From the NCBI RefSeq assembly GCF_005503555.1, contig NZ_SCNG01000005.1, positions 248,001 through 312,000 on the forward strand: DNA of 64,000 nt, read 5' to 3'. The position numbers and the translations under genes are program-made. The notes under the pieces are model-generated. The model was given only the letters and a program-made list of their open reading frames with translations. It had not been told where the DNA came from and made no database searches. Positions 26,692 through 35,134 of this stretch are shown in pieces. Origin of the DNA: Rudaea sp. 3F27F6 (GTDB lineage: Bacteria > Pseudomonadota > Gammaproteobacteria > Xanthomonadales > Rhodanobacteraceae). The stretch's first letter is position 1; every line of letters begins with the position of its first letter.

Positions 26692-27144
26692 TCACAGCAC
26701 CAACCATTGCCCCTGCGGAAATTTGCCGTGGTATCCCCACGGCATCCTTCCCTTGATATACCAGCCAATCCGCTCCTGTGTGAAAGCCGTCAGGGCTTGC
26801 CGGTGGATCAGGAGTGTGGCGATGGTTTCCACGTCGTCCGCAAGCAGCGCACAGACTTCCGCGTCGGGACAACGGTCCCAAGCCTGCAAATGGGCTTGGC
26901 GGGCAAGATCGGTAATCGCGGGATTCGCCGCATTCGCCAGAGAACCGGCGCGCTTATGGTCCGCACAGCACAAGTCTTCATAGGGCTGCTGATACGGTGG
27001 TGCGTAAAACACATCGGGATCGTTTTCGATGCTTGCGTGCATTTCATCGCGATTCCCCATCGTGCTCGCCTGTGCTTCCGGCTCGCCGATATGAGCCAGC
27101 CAGGGACTTTGAGAGAACTGCGCGTAGAGTGCTTCGTAATCCAT
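26692..27144 (-). CDS. Hypothetical soluble protein
   Basis: The 150-residue protein starts at ATG 27144; a GTG three codons upstream is possible and no strong ribosome-binding site is seen. It is acidic and rich in Trp, Tyr and Cys (DPDVFYAPPYQQPYEDLCCA, WDRCPDAEVCALLADDVE, YIKGRMPWGYHGKFPQGQW). No known family is recognised. Residue use is balanced, without the Arg richness of shadow frames, so I consider it real. Codon use is AT-richer than neighbours, hinting at transfer. Confidence 0.65.
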   Translation of the reverse strand: MDYEALYAQFSQSPWLAHIGEPEAQASTMGNRDEMHASIENDPDVFYAPPYQQPYEDLCCADHKRAGSLANAANPAITDLARQAHLQAWDRCPDAEVCALLADDVETIATLLIHRQALTAFTQERIGWYIKGRMPWGYHGKFPQGQWLVL

Positions 27145-27228
27145 AGAACACACGGTGAGCCCGAAGGAAGGATTTGCCTACTGCAGCGAAGTATCGTTTC
27201 CGAAATGCGCTTATCGGACTGATCCGGC

Positions 27229-27867
27229 CTACGCGTCGGCACTTTGCACGCGCGGGTTGAGAGTATAGGTGCCGCCCGTGCTCGCTTGAGCAAGCACGTG
27301 GCCTTGCAACGCGCGACGCAGGTTCGCCCCGGTCAGATCGCCGGATACGTCGAGCTTGGCGACGTCGAGCGCGTACACAGTGAACACGTAGCGATGGACC
27401 AGGGCATCGTTCCACGGCGGACACGGGCCGTCGTAGCCGTAATATGTGCCGCCCATATCCTTGTCGCCGGCGAACCAGCCGGTGTAGTCGTTGATGCCGT
27501 GGCGCCAGCCGTTCGGCGCGGCAGGGCCGCTCTTGCCGCGCGCGCTGACGCCGTTGCTATGGCTGCCTGCCGCGATCTCGTGCACCGAGGCGGGAATGTC
27601 GATCAGCAGCCAATGAAAGAAATCCACACGCGGCAGCGTGGCCGGCACTTCGCGGTCTTCCTGGTTGACGTCGTCGCCGCGGCTCGGCACGTCCGGGTCG
27701 TGACAGATCAGCGCGAACGATTTCGTCGCAGGCGGCGCGTCGCTCCAGGCGAGGTGCGGATTGCGGTTGGCGCTCAGCGCAACGTGGGTCTTCGCATCGA
27801 TCACGCAGAAGGCGAATTCGCCGGGAATGCGCGCGCCTTCGGCGAAGCTGTGGCTGGTGAGTTTCAT
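27229..27867 (-). CDS. YbhB/YbcL (PEBP/Raf kinase inhibitor-like) family protein
   Basis: The 212-residue protein has its start at ATG 27867 with GAGG upstream. PEBP fold markers: NPHLAWSDAPPATKSFALIC, HDPDVPS, FFHWLLIDIP and YYGYDGPCPPWNDALVHRYVFTVYALD. It binds small anionic or phospholipid-like ligands; the bacterial role is unclear. A ~35-residue insert (GDDVNQEDREVP region) makes it longer than E. coli YbhB. Cytoplasmic. Confidence 0.88.
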   Translation of the reverse strand: MKLTSHSFAEGARIPGEFAFCVIDAKTHVALSANRNPHLAWSDAPPATKSFALICHDPDVPSRGDDVNQEDREVPATLPRVDFFHWLLIDIPASVHEIAAGSHSNGVSARGKSGPAAPNGWRHGINDYTGWFAGDKDMGGTYYGYDGPCPPWNDALVHRYVFTVYALDVAKLDVSGDLTGANLRRALQGHVLAQASTGGTYTLNPRVQSADA

Positions 27868-28088
27868 CGGATGCCTCGTTCGCAGGAAAAGAAAGATGCC
27901 GCCGATATTGTGGAGGAACTGCACCGTTTGCAACCGCGAATGCAGGATCAGACAGCGCGACCAAGCGCGCAGCGGTTCGATTTATCGAACCGCTTCCGAT
28001 CTATCACGGAGATAAGATTCCGGCGCGACTAGGTGCGCTTTTACGCGAGTGCGTGTGTCGCCGCAAAATCGCGGCCCGCAGGAACGTT

Positions 28089-28562
28089 TTACGCCACTGA
28101 TGCGAGCAGGCCGCGCCCGGCGAGCCAAGCGCGCGCATCTTCGGCGTCGCGCTCGAACCAAGCGCGCGCGGAGCCGAGGCGGAAGGTGTAGCCCCAGGCA
28201 TCCATGTCGTCCATGAGCCGCGTGCTGCCGACGCCAGGCAGATAGTCGGCGAGCAGAATCTGCAGATAGCAGGTCGCGTCCTCCTCGTCCTGCGAGTCGG
28301 AAGCGTCGGTGTGGATCGTGGCACGACGTTCGGCCGGCGCGACGACGAGATGGCAAGCCTCGTGCAGCAGCGAATGCACAGGCGTGTCGCCGCGCGCGTA
28401 GACGGCGGCACCGATCACGCCGGCTTCGGGCTCGCCCCAATAGCTGCCCGGAATCGGCGCGCCGTCGGCGACGCGTTCGAGCGCGAGGCCGTAGCGCGCG
28501 AGTAGCGCCTCGGCGTCGTTCCAATCGATGTCGGCGAGAGTCAGCAAGAGCAATTCGGCCAC
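28089..28562 (-). CDS. Small HExxH-motif protein, putative metalloprotease fold
   Basis: The 157-residue acidic protein carries SLLHEACHLVV near residue 67, an HExxH zinc motif, and a later DDMDAWGYTFRLGSARAWF. The visible start is a GTG at 28562 with a poor ribosome-binding site, directly abutting a hairpin repeat; a TTG a few codons in is possible. No signal peptide. It may be a peptidase or a structural derivative; a third ligand is not obvious, though acidic candidates DSQDEEDATCY follow. Sole gene between YbhB and minE. Confidence 0.7.
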   Translation of the reverse strand: MAELLLLTLADIDWNDAEALLARYGLALERVADGAPIPGSYWGEPEAGVIGAAVYARGDTPVHSLLHEACHLVVAPAERRATIHTDASDSQDEEDATCYLQILLADYLPGVGSTRLMDDMDAWGYTFRLGSARAWFERDAEDARAWLAGRGLLASVA

Positions 28563-28636
28563 GGATTACACGGATGACACGGATTTAAAAGCAGAACATT
28601 CATTTGCTCTGGCGTGCTATCCGCGTCTTCCATGGC
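28557..28636. repeat. Hairpin repeat element 1
   Basis: It begins GGCCACGGATTACACGGATG and ends with an imperfect reverse complement (CTATCCGCGTCTTCCATGGC). It is a diverged partner of the element at 28661. Its first bases overlap the start of the HExxH-protein gene. Confidence 0.65.
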
Positions 28637-28660
28637 ACAAAGAATCGGTAAGAATGATTC

Positions 28661-28743
28661 GGCCGCGGATTGCACGAGTGGCACGGATCGAAAAGCAAAA
28701 CAATCGTTTTTGCTCTATCCGTGTTATCTGCGTAATCCGTGGC
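28661..28743. repeat. Hairpin repeat element 2
   Basis: About 83 bases form one long imperfect hairpin: the left arm GGCCGCGGATTGCACGAGTG pairs with the right arm ending TATCTGCGTAATCCGTGGC, and the loop is near CAATCG. It shares CGGATTrCACG, GGCACGGAT and AAAAGC elements with element 1, in tandem. It lies 19 bases after the minE stop. Confidence 0.7.
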
Positions 28744-28762
28744 AAAAAACTCTTTAGCTTCT

Positions 28763-29035
28763 TCAGGCCCCGCCGGTGGCTTTGTCGGGCAGGGCGATCG
28801 ACAGTTCGAGCACGTCGTGGTCGCCGTCCTTGTGCGTCTTCACGTCGACCGCGTTGGCGTCGACGTTGACGAACTTGCGGATCACTTCGAGCAGCTCGCG
28901 GCGCAGCAGCGGCAGATAGTCGGGTGCACCCCGGCCGCTGCGATCGCGCTCTTCCTGGATCAGGATGGTCAGGCGGTTCTTGGCCAGCGAAGCGGTGTTC
29001 TGCGGACCTTTGCGCAGAAAATCGAAGATGCCCAT
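28763..29035 (-). CDS. minE: Cell division topological specificity factor MinE
   Basis: The 90-residue protein starts [20 protein letters not shown], the amphipathic membrane-targeting helix and MinD-contact region, then [10 protein letters not shown] and the dimeric C-terminal domain ([18 protein letters not shown]). MinE stimulates MinD ATPase and sets the pole-to-pole oscillation that restricts MinC to the poles. The start lies one base after the minD stop, so the two are coupled. Confidence 0.96.
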   Translation of the reverse strand: MGIFDFLRKGPQNTASLAKNRLTILIQEERDRSGRGAPDYLPLLRRELLEVIRKFVNVDANAVDVKTHKDGDHDVLELSIALPDKATGGA

Positions 29036-29036
29036 G

Positions 29037-29849
29037 CTAACCTCCGAATACGCGCTGGAAGAAGCCCTTCTTCGGCGCTTCGGTGAAGCGCATCTCGCGC
29101 TCGTCGCCGAGTATTCGCGCAACCGCATCTTCATAAGCCTGTCCGGCGTTCGACGTATCGTCGAGGATGACCGGCACGCCCGAGTTGGACGCAGCGAGCA
29201 CGCCTTCGGATTCGGGGATCACACCGACGACCTTGATGCCGAGGATTTCCTCGACGTCGCCGATGCTCATCATGTCGCCCGTGGCGACGCGCGCCGGGTT
29301 GTAGCGCGTCAGCAGCAGATGCTCCTGCACCTTGCCGTTGCCGGCTTCGGCCCGCTTCGTTTTGGAAGACAGCAGGCCGAGAATGCGGTCGGAGTCGCGC
29401 ACCGACGAGACTTCCGGATTGACCACGACGATTGCGCGATCGGCGAAGTACATCGCGAGGAACGCGCCTTTCTCGATGCCGGCCGGCGAATCGCAGATCA
29501 CGAAGTCGAATTCCTCAGCGGCAAGCTCTTCGAGCACGCGCTGCACGCCGTCCTGGGTCAGCGCGTCCTTGTCGCGCGTCTGCGATGCGGCGAGCACGTA
29601 GAGATTCTCGAAGCGCTTGTCCTTGATCAGCGCCTGCTTGAGCGCGCACTCGTTGTGGATGACGTTGACGAAGTCGTAGACCACGCGGCGTTCGCAGCCC
29701 ATGATGAGGTCGAGGTTGCGCAGGCCGACGTCGAAGTCGATCACCGCGACTTTCTTGCCGCGCTTGGCCAGGCCCACCGCGATGCTCGCACTCGTCGTCG
29801 TCTTGCCGACGCCGCCCTTGCCGGATGTCACTACGATATTTTCGGTCAA
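29037..29849 (-). CDS. minD: Septum-site determining ATPase MinD
   Basis: Read from TTG 29849 (GGAG nine bases upstream) the protein has 270 residues, the standard length. A longer reading from another TTG at 29873 is unlikely. Deviant Walker [35 protein letters not shown] and the C-terminal amphipathic helix KKGFFQRVF that attaches it to the membrane. It recruits MinC and oscillates with MinE to place the division site. A degraded REP-like palindrome lies between minC and minD. Confidence 0.96.
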   Translation of the reverse strand: MTENIVVTSGKGGVGKTTTSASIAVGLAKRGKKVAVIDFDVGLRNLDLIMGCERRVVYDFVNVIHNECALKQALIKDKRFENLYVLAASQTRDKDALTQDGVQRVLEELAAEEFDFVICDSPAGIEKGAFLAMYFADRAIVVVNPEVSSVRDSDRILGLLSSKTKRAEAGNGKVQEHLLLTRYNPARVATGDMMSIGDVEEILGIKVVGVIPESEGVLAASNSGVPVILDDTSNAGQAYEDAVARILGDEREMRFTEAPKKGFFQRVFGG

Positions 29850-29908
29850 CGTAAAATCTCCATTTTTATACAAAGCAGCAAAAGCGGAATCCGCCTTTGC
29901 GCATCATC

Positions 29909-29922
29909 CCCGCGCGCGCGGG
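29909..29922. repeat. GC palindrome between minC and minD, degraded REP-like
   Basis: CCCGCGCGCGCGGG is self-complementary and is flanked by CAT on the left and AATCC on the right. This resembles a decayed version of the hairpins at 21241 and 36830. Confidence 0.45.
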
Positions 29923-29959
29923 AATCCGGTTTTTTCTTCGCTGCGAGCGCTTGCCGCGT

Positions 29960-30754
29960 TCACGGCACGAGCGCCTCGATCAACAATTTTTCGCCGTCGA
30001 GCCAGGCCTGCACGGGCTTGCCGCGCAGCTCGGGCGGCAGATCTTCGAACACGCGGTAGCGCCCGGCGATCGAGACGAGCTCGGCCTGGAAATCCATGCA
30101 GTAGATGCGCGCCGCGGCGTCGCCTTGCGCGCCGGCGAGGGCGCGGCCGGAGAGACGGCCGTAGATGTGGATCGAACCGTCGGCGATCACTTCGGCGCCG
30201 TTGCCGACCGTCGCGTTGACGATCAGGTCGCGGCCGCGCGCATACACCTGCTGGCCCGAACGCACTGCCTTGCCGTGGCGCAGGCTTGAGGCTGCGATGG
30301 CGGCGGGAGTCGGCGCGCGCACCGGCGCTTCTTCCGCGGCCTTGGGCACTACCTTCGGCCGCGACGGTGCGGGGGGCGGCGCGATGTCGGCGGCGCCCTC
30401 GTCGTTCTGGCGCTCGTAGACCGCGCGGAACTTCGCCAGCAGCGGCAGGCCGAGTTCCTTGGCCAGCGCTTCGTTTTCGGTCGTGCTGTAGGAGAGGCCG
30501 ACCGGCAGCATGCCGGCTTCGCGGATCGCGTCGAGGAAGGTCTGCGCTTCCGCGGCGCTCGGCAGTTGCGGCAGGCGGCTCAGGTCGAGAATGACCGGAG
30601 CGCGGCCGAACAACTGCGGCGCGGCGGCGACTTTCTGCGCGATTTCTTCGCGCAGCGCCTCGGCGTCGTTGACGTTGAGGCGCAGGTTGGCGATGCCGAC
30701 CTGGCCGAATTTCAGTTCGAGAATCGGCTCGACGGCCGCTATGGTCGCTCGCAT
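29960..30754 (-). CDS. minC: Septum-site determining protein MinC
   Basis: The 264-residue protein has its start at ATG 30754. N-terminal FtsZ-inhibiting domain (about 1-110, with LRLNVNDAEALREEIAQ and LSRLPQLPSAAEAQTFLDAI), a Pro/Ala-rich linker, and a C-terminal beta-helix domain (VRSGQQVYARGRDLIVNATV, GAEVIADGSIHIYGRLSGRA, AGAQGDAAARIYCMDF) that binds MinD. It blocks FtsZ assembly near the poles. The gene sits between a GNAT gene (24 bases upstream) and minD, most likely one operon. Confidence 0.95.
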   Translation of the reverse strand: MRATIAAVEPILELKFGQVGIANLRLNVNDAEALREEIAQKVAAAPQLFGRAPVILDLSRLPQLPSAAEAQTFLDAIREAGMLPVGLSYSTTENEALAKELGLPLLAKFRAVYERQNDEGAADIAPPPAPSRPKVVPKAAEEAPVRAPTPAAIAASSLRHGKAVRSGQQVYARGRDLIVNATVGNGAEVIADGSIHIYGRLSGRALAGAQGDAAARIYCMDFQAELVSIAGRYRVFEDLPPELRGKPVQAWLDGEKLLIEALVP

Positions 30755-30777
30755 GGAGACTGGCTTCTTTCCCTGAC

Positions 30778-31380
30778 TCAGGCGATGCGCGCCTGCGGCG
30801 CGGCCTGACCGTGCACGCGCTCGGCGAGCCAAGGCTGGCTCGGCAGGGCGCCCGCGCCTTCGAGGTATTTCTGCCGCACGAACTCGAAACTGCACAGTTC
30901 CTTTGCAAGCAGCGACACGCGGCGCGATACGCGCTCCATGTTCTGCTGGCCGACTTCGCGGAAACCGTAGGTGCCGTGGAACAGCACGGCGACGTCGTCG
31001 CGCGGTTCGAGGAACACTTCGCAGGCGAGCAGTGGCACGCGCACTTCGGCGAAGCTGGTCACGTCGGCATAGAAGATGCGGCCGAGGCCGAGGCCACGAT
31101 ACGGGCGCGCGATGACGATGCGGTCGATGTAGAGGAACTGCAGATAGCGTTCGCGGAACCAGGCGAAGTTGTCGCTGCCGTAGTCGGCGTTCTCGCGCAG
31201 ACCGATGAGAAAACCGGCTAAGTGGTCTTCGGCTTCGGCGACGCGGAAATAAGCGGCTTCGTTGTAGAACTTGCGTACGCTGGTCGCGTCCAGCGGCAAA
31301 ATCGTGGAACCTGCGGCGTTGTTGAGCGCGAGGATCGAGTCCAGTTCATGCTCGCGAACGTCGCGAATGGTGATGCTCAT
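30778..31380 (-). CDS. GNAT-family N-acetyltransferase
   Basis: The 200-residue protein has its start at ATG 31380 with GGAG upstream. GNAT fold: ITIRDVREHELDSILALNNA, then the acetyl-CoA loop IDRIVIARPYRGLGLGRIFY (RGLGLG) and LACEVFLEPRDDVAVLFHGT, YGFREVGQQ. The substrate is unknown. It is the first gene of the apparent GNAT-minC-minD-minE operon. Confidence 0.85.
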   Translation of the reverse strand: MSITIRDVREHELDSILALNNAAGSTILPLDATSVRKFYNEAAYFRVAEAEDHLAGFLIGLRENADYGSDNFAWFRERYLQFLYIDRIVIARPYRGLGLGRIFYADVTSFAEVRVPLLACEVFLEPRDDVAVLFHGTYGFREVGQQNMERVSRRVSLLAKELCSFEFVRQKYLEGAGALPSQPWLAERVHGQAAPQARIA

Positions 31381-31712
31381 GCGGACGTGCTCCGTGGGCG
31401 AGGGCGCGTCGGGGCGCGCTTGATGGCGCCTATTATTGCATGTGCCGCCGGCTGGAGCCATGACGCGGCGCGGGCAATTTCGTTAAAGAAAGGTGAGTGG
31501 CGGGCGGCCGCCGCCGGGCCGGCGGAGCGCTTCTATCGTCCGCCGGCGCCCGGCGACCGTCCCGTGTCTTCGGCCCGGCGCGGCGGCCGGCCGGCGCGGT
31601 AGCAACGCCGGAGAATTCGGGCATGCCAAGTGCGCCGGATGCGCTGAAGCAGCGGACGCCGATGTTACTTTCTGCATGTTGCCAGGGCCTCGCGGCATTC
31701 TATGATGCGCAT
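31381..31712. other. 332-base divergent gap between the GNAT and kinase genes
   Basis: It must contain the promoters of the minCDE unit (minus) and of the two-component operon (plus). It is extremely GC-rich in the middle (31500-31610). No consensus promoter or gene is discernible. Confidence 0.4.
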
Positions 31713-32876
31713 ATGAAGTTGCCCCTGTTCAATCACGTCCGCCTGCTGCGCTACGCGGGCCTGATCACCTACGCGGCGGTCGGTGTGCCAATCCTGCTCG
31801 TCGGCAACAGCCCGGCGGCGGTGGTCGGCAACCGCGTCGCCTGGGTGGTCGCCTATGCCGTGTTCGGCATCGCGTACTGGCTGGCGACCGGCAATATGGG
31901 CGCGCGGCGCTCGTGGCTGTCGCGCCTGCCGATGCTGCTGCTTCTGTACGTGATGGCGATCACCATCGGCTACTTCGGCTCGCCCGCGCTCGCTTCGTGC
32001 CTGCTGATGGTGATCGCGGTGATCCTGCCGTGGCTGCTGCCGGTGTCGCTCGGCGCGTTCCTGCTCGCGCTGATGAATTTCTCGCTGGCGCCGCTGTACG
32101 TGCACCTGATCGACCCCGAGTACAAATTCTCCTGGGTCGAAGCGATCCTGCAGTGCGTCATGTACATCGGCTTCTCCTCGATGACCTTCGTCGCTTCGCT
32201 GGTCGCCAAGCAGCAGGCCGACCTGCGCGAGGAACAGCGCCGCCTCAATTCCGAACTGCGCGCGACGCGCACCCTGCTGACCGAATCGAGCCGCATGAGC
32301 GAGCGCATGCGCATCTCGCGGGAGCTGCACGATCTGGTCGGCCATCATCTGACCGCGTTGAGCCTCAATCTCGAAGTCGCGAGCCATCTCGTCCACGGCA
32401 CGGCGCAGGAGCACGTGCGCCAGGCACAGACCGTGGCCAAGCTGCTGCTCTCCGACGTGCGCGAAGTGGTCAGCCAACTGCGCGAGGGCGACGCGATCGA
32501 CCTCAGCGCGGCGCTGAAGACCCTGGTCGACGGCGTGCCGGGGCTGATCATCCATCTCGACCTGCCGCCGCGCTTCGCCGTCGACGATCCGCTGCGCGCG
32601 CAGGTGATGCTGCGCTGCGCCCAGGAAATCATCACCAATACGGTCAAGCACGCCGGCGCCGCCAATCTGTGGCTGCGCTGCGAGCGCACCGAAGCGAACG
32701 AGCTCGCGATCCACGCGCGCGACGACGGCCGCGGCGCCGCCGCGTTCAAACAAGGGAACGGCCTCAGAGGCATGCGCGAGCGTCTCGCGCAGGTCGGCGG
32801 CCGCCTGAATATCGATACGAATCTCGACCGTGGCTTCGCGCTGGACGCGTGGCTGCCGCTGGAGGCTGCACGATGA
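31713..32876 (+). CDS. Sensor histidine kinase, NarL/DesK type
   Basis: The 387-residue protein starts at ATG 31713; upstream in-frame starts add GC-rich low-complexity sequence. About six membrane helices (residues 12-165) without a periplasmic domain, a short coiled coil (KQQADLREEQRRLNSEL), then HisKA_3 with SRELHDLVGHHLTALSLNLE (phospho-acceptor His206) and an HATPase domain (EIITNTVKHAGA, DDGRGA, GNGLRGMRERLAQVGG). The layout resembles DesK, a membrane-state sensor; the signal here is unknown. The stop overlaps the regulator start (ATGA). Confidence 0.9.
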   Translation: MKLPLFNHVRLLRYAGLITYAAVGVPILLVGNSPAAVVGNRVAWVVAYAVFGIAYWLATGNMGARRSWLSRLPMLLLLYVMAITIGYFGSPALASCLLMVIAVILPWLLPVSLGAFLLALMNFSLAPLYVHLIDPEYKFSWVEAILQCVMYIGFSSMTFVASLVAKQQADLREEQRRLNSELRATRTLLTESSRMSERMRISRELHDLVGHHLTALSLNLEVASHLVHGTAQEHVRQAQTVAKLLLSDVREVVSQLREGDAIDLSAALKTLVDGVPGLIIHLDLPPRFAVDDPLRAQVMLRCAQEIITNTVKHAGAANLWLRCERTEANELAIHARDDGRGAAAFKQGNGLRGMRERLAQVGGRLNIDTNLDRGFALDAWLPLEAAR

Positions 32877-33526
32877 CGACGAACAAAATTTCCGTATGCC
32901 TGGTCGACGACCAGACCCTGGTGCGCCAGGGCATCCGCTCGCTGCTCGAACTGTCCGACGACATTTCGGTCGTCGCCGAGGCCGGCGACGGCGCGCAGGC
33001 GGTCACTTTAATTCCGCAGGCAAAGCCCGACGTGGTCCTGCTCGACATGCGCATGCCGGGCATGTCGGGGCTCGACGTGCTCAATGCGCTCGCGGCGCGC
33101 GACGAACTGCCGCCGACCATCATCCTGACCACGTTCGACGACGACCAGCTCGTGCTCGCCGGGCTCAAGGCCGGCGCACGCGGCTATCTGCTCAAGGACG
33201 TCTCGCTCGAACAGCTCGTCGATGCGGTCAAGGCCGTCGCCGGCGGCGGTTCGCTCGTCGCGCCGGTGGTGACTCAGCGCCTGCTCTCTGGCCTCGAGCG
33301 CATGCAGAACGATTTCGTCAGCCTGGAGCGGCCCGATCCGCTGACCGACCGCGAGACCGAGATCCTGCGCCTGATGGCCGGCGGCTACAGCAACAAGGAA
33401 ATCGCCAACTCGCTGACCGTGGCCGAGGGGACGGTGAAGAACCACGTCTCCAACATTCTCTCCAAGCTCGGCGTGCGCGACCGCACGCGTGCGGTGCTCA
33501 AGGCGTTCGAGATCGGCATCGTTTGA
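32873..33526 (+). CDS. NarL/FixJ-type response regulator
   Basis: The 217-residue protein is translationally coupled to the kinase. Receiver domain 1-125 with DD at 13-14, phospho-acceptor Asp58 in LLDMRMPG, conserved Thr in ILTTFDDDQ and Lys in GYLLKD. C-terminal LuxR-type helix-turn-helix: LTDRETEILRLMAGGYSNKE and TVKNHVSNILSKLG. It activates or represses target promoters after phosphorylation. Targets may include the following SRPBCC gene (inference). Confidence 0.93.
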   Translation: MTTNKISVCLVDDQTLVRQGIRSLLELSDDISVVAEAGDGAQAVTLIPQAKPDVVLLDMRMPGMSGLDVLNALAARDELPPTIILTTFDDDQLVLAGLKAGARGYLLKDVSLEQLVDAVKAVAGGGSLVAPVVTQRLLSGLERMQNDFVSLERPDPLTDRETEILRLMAGGYSNKEIANSLTVAEGTVKNHVSNILSKLGVRDRTRAVLKAFEIGIV

Positions 33527-33536
33527 GCGGCGCCTG

Positions 33537-33558
33537 CCCGGCACGCGAACGTGCCGGG
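33537..33558 (+). terminator. Hairpin after the response regulator gene
   Basis: The perfect 9-bp stem CCCGGCACG/CGTGCCGGG has a CGAA loop and lies 10 bases after the stop. No T-run follows. Confidence 0.5.
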
Positions 33559-33807
33559 AGGGCTTGCCGTGCCCGATACGGCGCGGCCGTTTGCGGCTGG
33601 CGCCGGCAGAATGCCCGCTCCCATACACAATGCTGCGGTCGCCGTAGCCATTGCCGGAATTTGCAAGTAACATTCCGGGAGCGCTCGGGCTGAACGCGGG
33701 CGGACGGGAAAAATCCCGGTTCCGATTCCGCACGCCCCGGGTCTTTATCACGCGGTCGCGCCGGGGAAATGACGCGGCTTGCCGGTTCCACACTGGAGAG
33801 AGATCGG

Positions 33808-34950
33808 ATGGTTCGCCTGCTTGAGATTTTCGTTGCCCTCATCATCGTCGCTATCCTCGCGGTGGTCTTCGCGATTGCGCTGCCGAATCACCGGCACATC
33901 GACAAGTCCAAGGTTTATTCCGCGCCGGTGCGCCAGATTTACGACGTGTTGAACGGCTACCGCACCTATCCCTCCTGGCCGTCGCCGCTGCGCGCTTACG
34001 ATTTGAAGGTGCGCTTCGATTTCTACGGACCGGAACGCGGTTCGGGGGCGAAGATCAACTGGATCGGCTCGGGCGACAGCAAGATCGGCAACGGCAATCT
34101 CACGATCATTCCCGATCCGGTGCAGGACAAGCAGGTGCGCTGGGCGATCGAGAACAACTGGAAGGGCACGGGCAAGACCTTCACGTATGACCTCGAGCCG
34201 TCCGAGAACGGCAAGACGGTCAAGGTCACGCTCGGCTACGACGTCGACTACGGCTGGGATCTGCTGGCGCGCTACTCCGGCCTCTACGTCGGCGGCGAGC
34301 CGTCGACGTTGATCCAACTGCACCTCGAAGACCTCGAAAAGTACCTCTCGTCCGTGCCGAACCTGGACTACAAGGACACGACGTTCGAGGTCAAGGACGT
34401 GGCCGCGCAGCCGTTGCTCTGCGTCTCCACCCAGGCCAAGCGCTCGCTCGACGAAGTCGCCGACGCGACCGACAAGGCGCTGACCCAGATCCAAGCCGAC
34501 ATCAAGCGTGGCGAACCGGCGAACGCCGCCGACGCGCCGCCGGCCGAGACCGACAGCAAGGGCAAGAAGAAGGCCGCCCCGGCGGCGCCGAAGGTCCAGG
34601 TCGACACGACCGGTCCGCGCATGACGGTGACCTCGAACTGGGGCGACGAGAACTACGAGTTCGACGTCTGCCTGCCGGTCAGCCGCAACGACATCAAGCT
34701 GACCGATCCGGTCAAGGCCGTGCAGTCGTACGCCGGCAAGGTGCTGACAACCTCGTTCACCGGCTCGCCGGCGCAGTTGCCGCTGACGCGCCTGCTGCTC
34801 AAGGCCTATGCGCTGACCCACGGTTATGCCTTCGACGACAGCGGCACCGGTCCGGGACGCTTCTACGACGAACTGACCACGACCGATGCGCACGCGGCCG
34901 AGGACAACCAGTCGTTCACGGTATCGCTGCCGGTCACCGTCCAGCAGTAA
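33808..34950 (+). CDS. Membrane-anchored SRPBCC (START-like) protein
   Basis: The 380-residue protein has its start at ATG 33808 with GGAGAGAG upstream. One N-terminal membrane helix (LLEIFVALIIVAILAVVFAI), then an SRPBCC/polyketide-cyclase-like domain (SAPVRQIYDVLNGYRTYPSW, GPERGSGAKINWIGSGDSKI, DLLARYSGLYVGG), a Lys/Ala/Pro linker (about 250-280) and a C-terminal GyrI-like segment (LPLTRLLLKAYALTHGYAFD). Such folds bind lipids or hydrophobic ligands; the ligand is unknown. A strong terminator follows. Confidence 0.78.
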   Translation: MVRLLEIFVALIIVAILAVVFAIALPNHRHIDKSKVYSAPVRQIYDVLNGYRTYPSWPSPLRAYDLKVRFDFYGPERGSGAKINWIGSGDSKIGNGNLTIIPDPVQDKQVRWAIENNWKGTGKTFTYDLEPSENGKTVKVTLGYDVDYGWDLLARYSGLYVGGEPSTLIQLHLEDLEKYLSSVPNLDYKDTTFEVKDVAAQPLLCVSTQAKRSLDEVADATDKALTQIQADIKRGEPANAADAPPAETDSKGKKKAAPAAPKVQVDTTGPRMTVTSNWGDENYEFDVCLPVSRNDIKLTDPVKAVQSYAGKVLTTSFTGSPAQLPLTRLLLKAYALTHGYAFDDSGTGPGRFYDELTTTDAHAAEDNQSFTVSLPVTVQQ

Positions 34951-34965
34951 GCAGGATGTACAACG

Positions 34966-35005
34966 CAGCGCGGGCGGAGCGAACCTCTGCCCGCGCTGTT
35001 TCGTT
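34966..35005 (+). terminator. Rho-independent terminator after the SRPBCC gene
   Basis: The stem CAGCGCGGGC...GCCCGCGCTG continues inward through one G-T pair and three more pairs, giving about 14 bp with a 5-base loop, followed by TTTCGTTT. A second hairpin (CGGCGGAT-CGAA-ATCCGCCG) follows at 35008-35027. Confidence 0.75.
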
Positions 35006-35134
35006 TCCGGCGGATCGAAATCCGCCGCGCGGCGCGGAACTTTTTCACGGCGCCGCGGTATTTGTCTCGCGGCCGTGTTCAAGCCGGCCGCGTTCTCTCG
35101 GGGAAAAATTGAATATCACTTGGGATCTTCGCGC

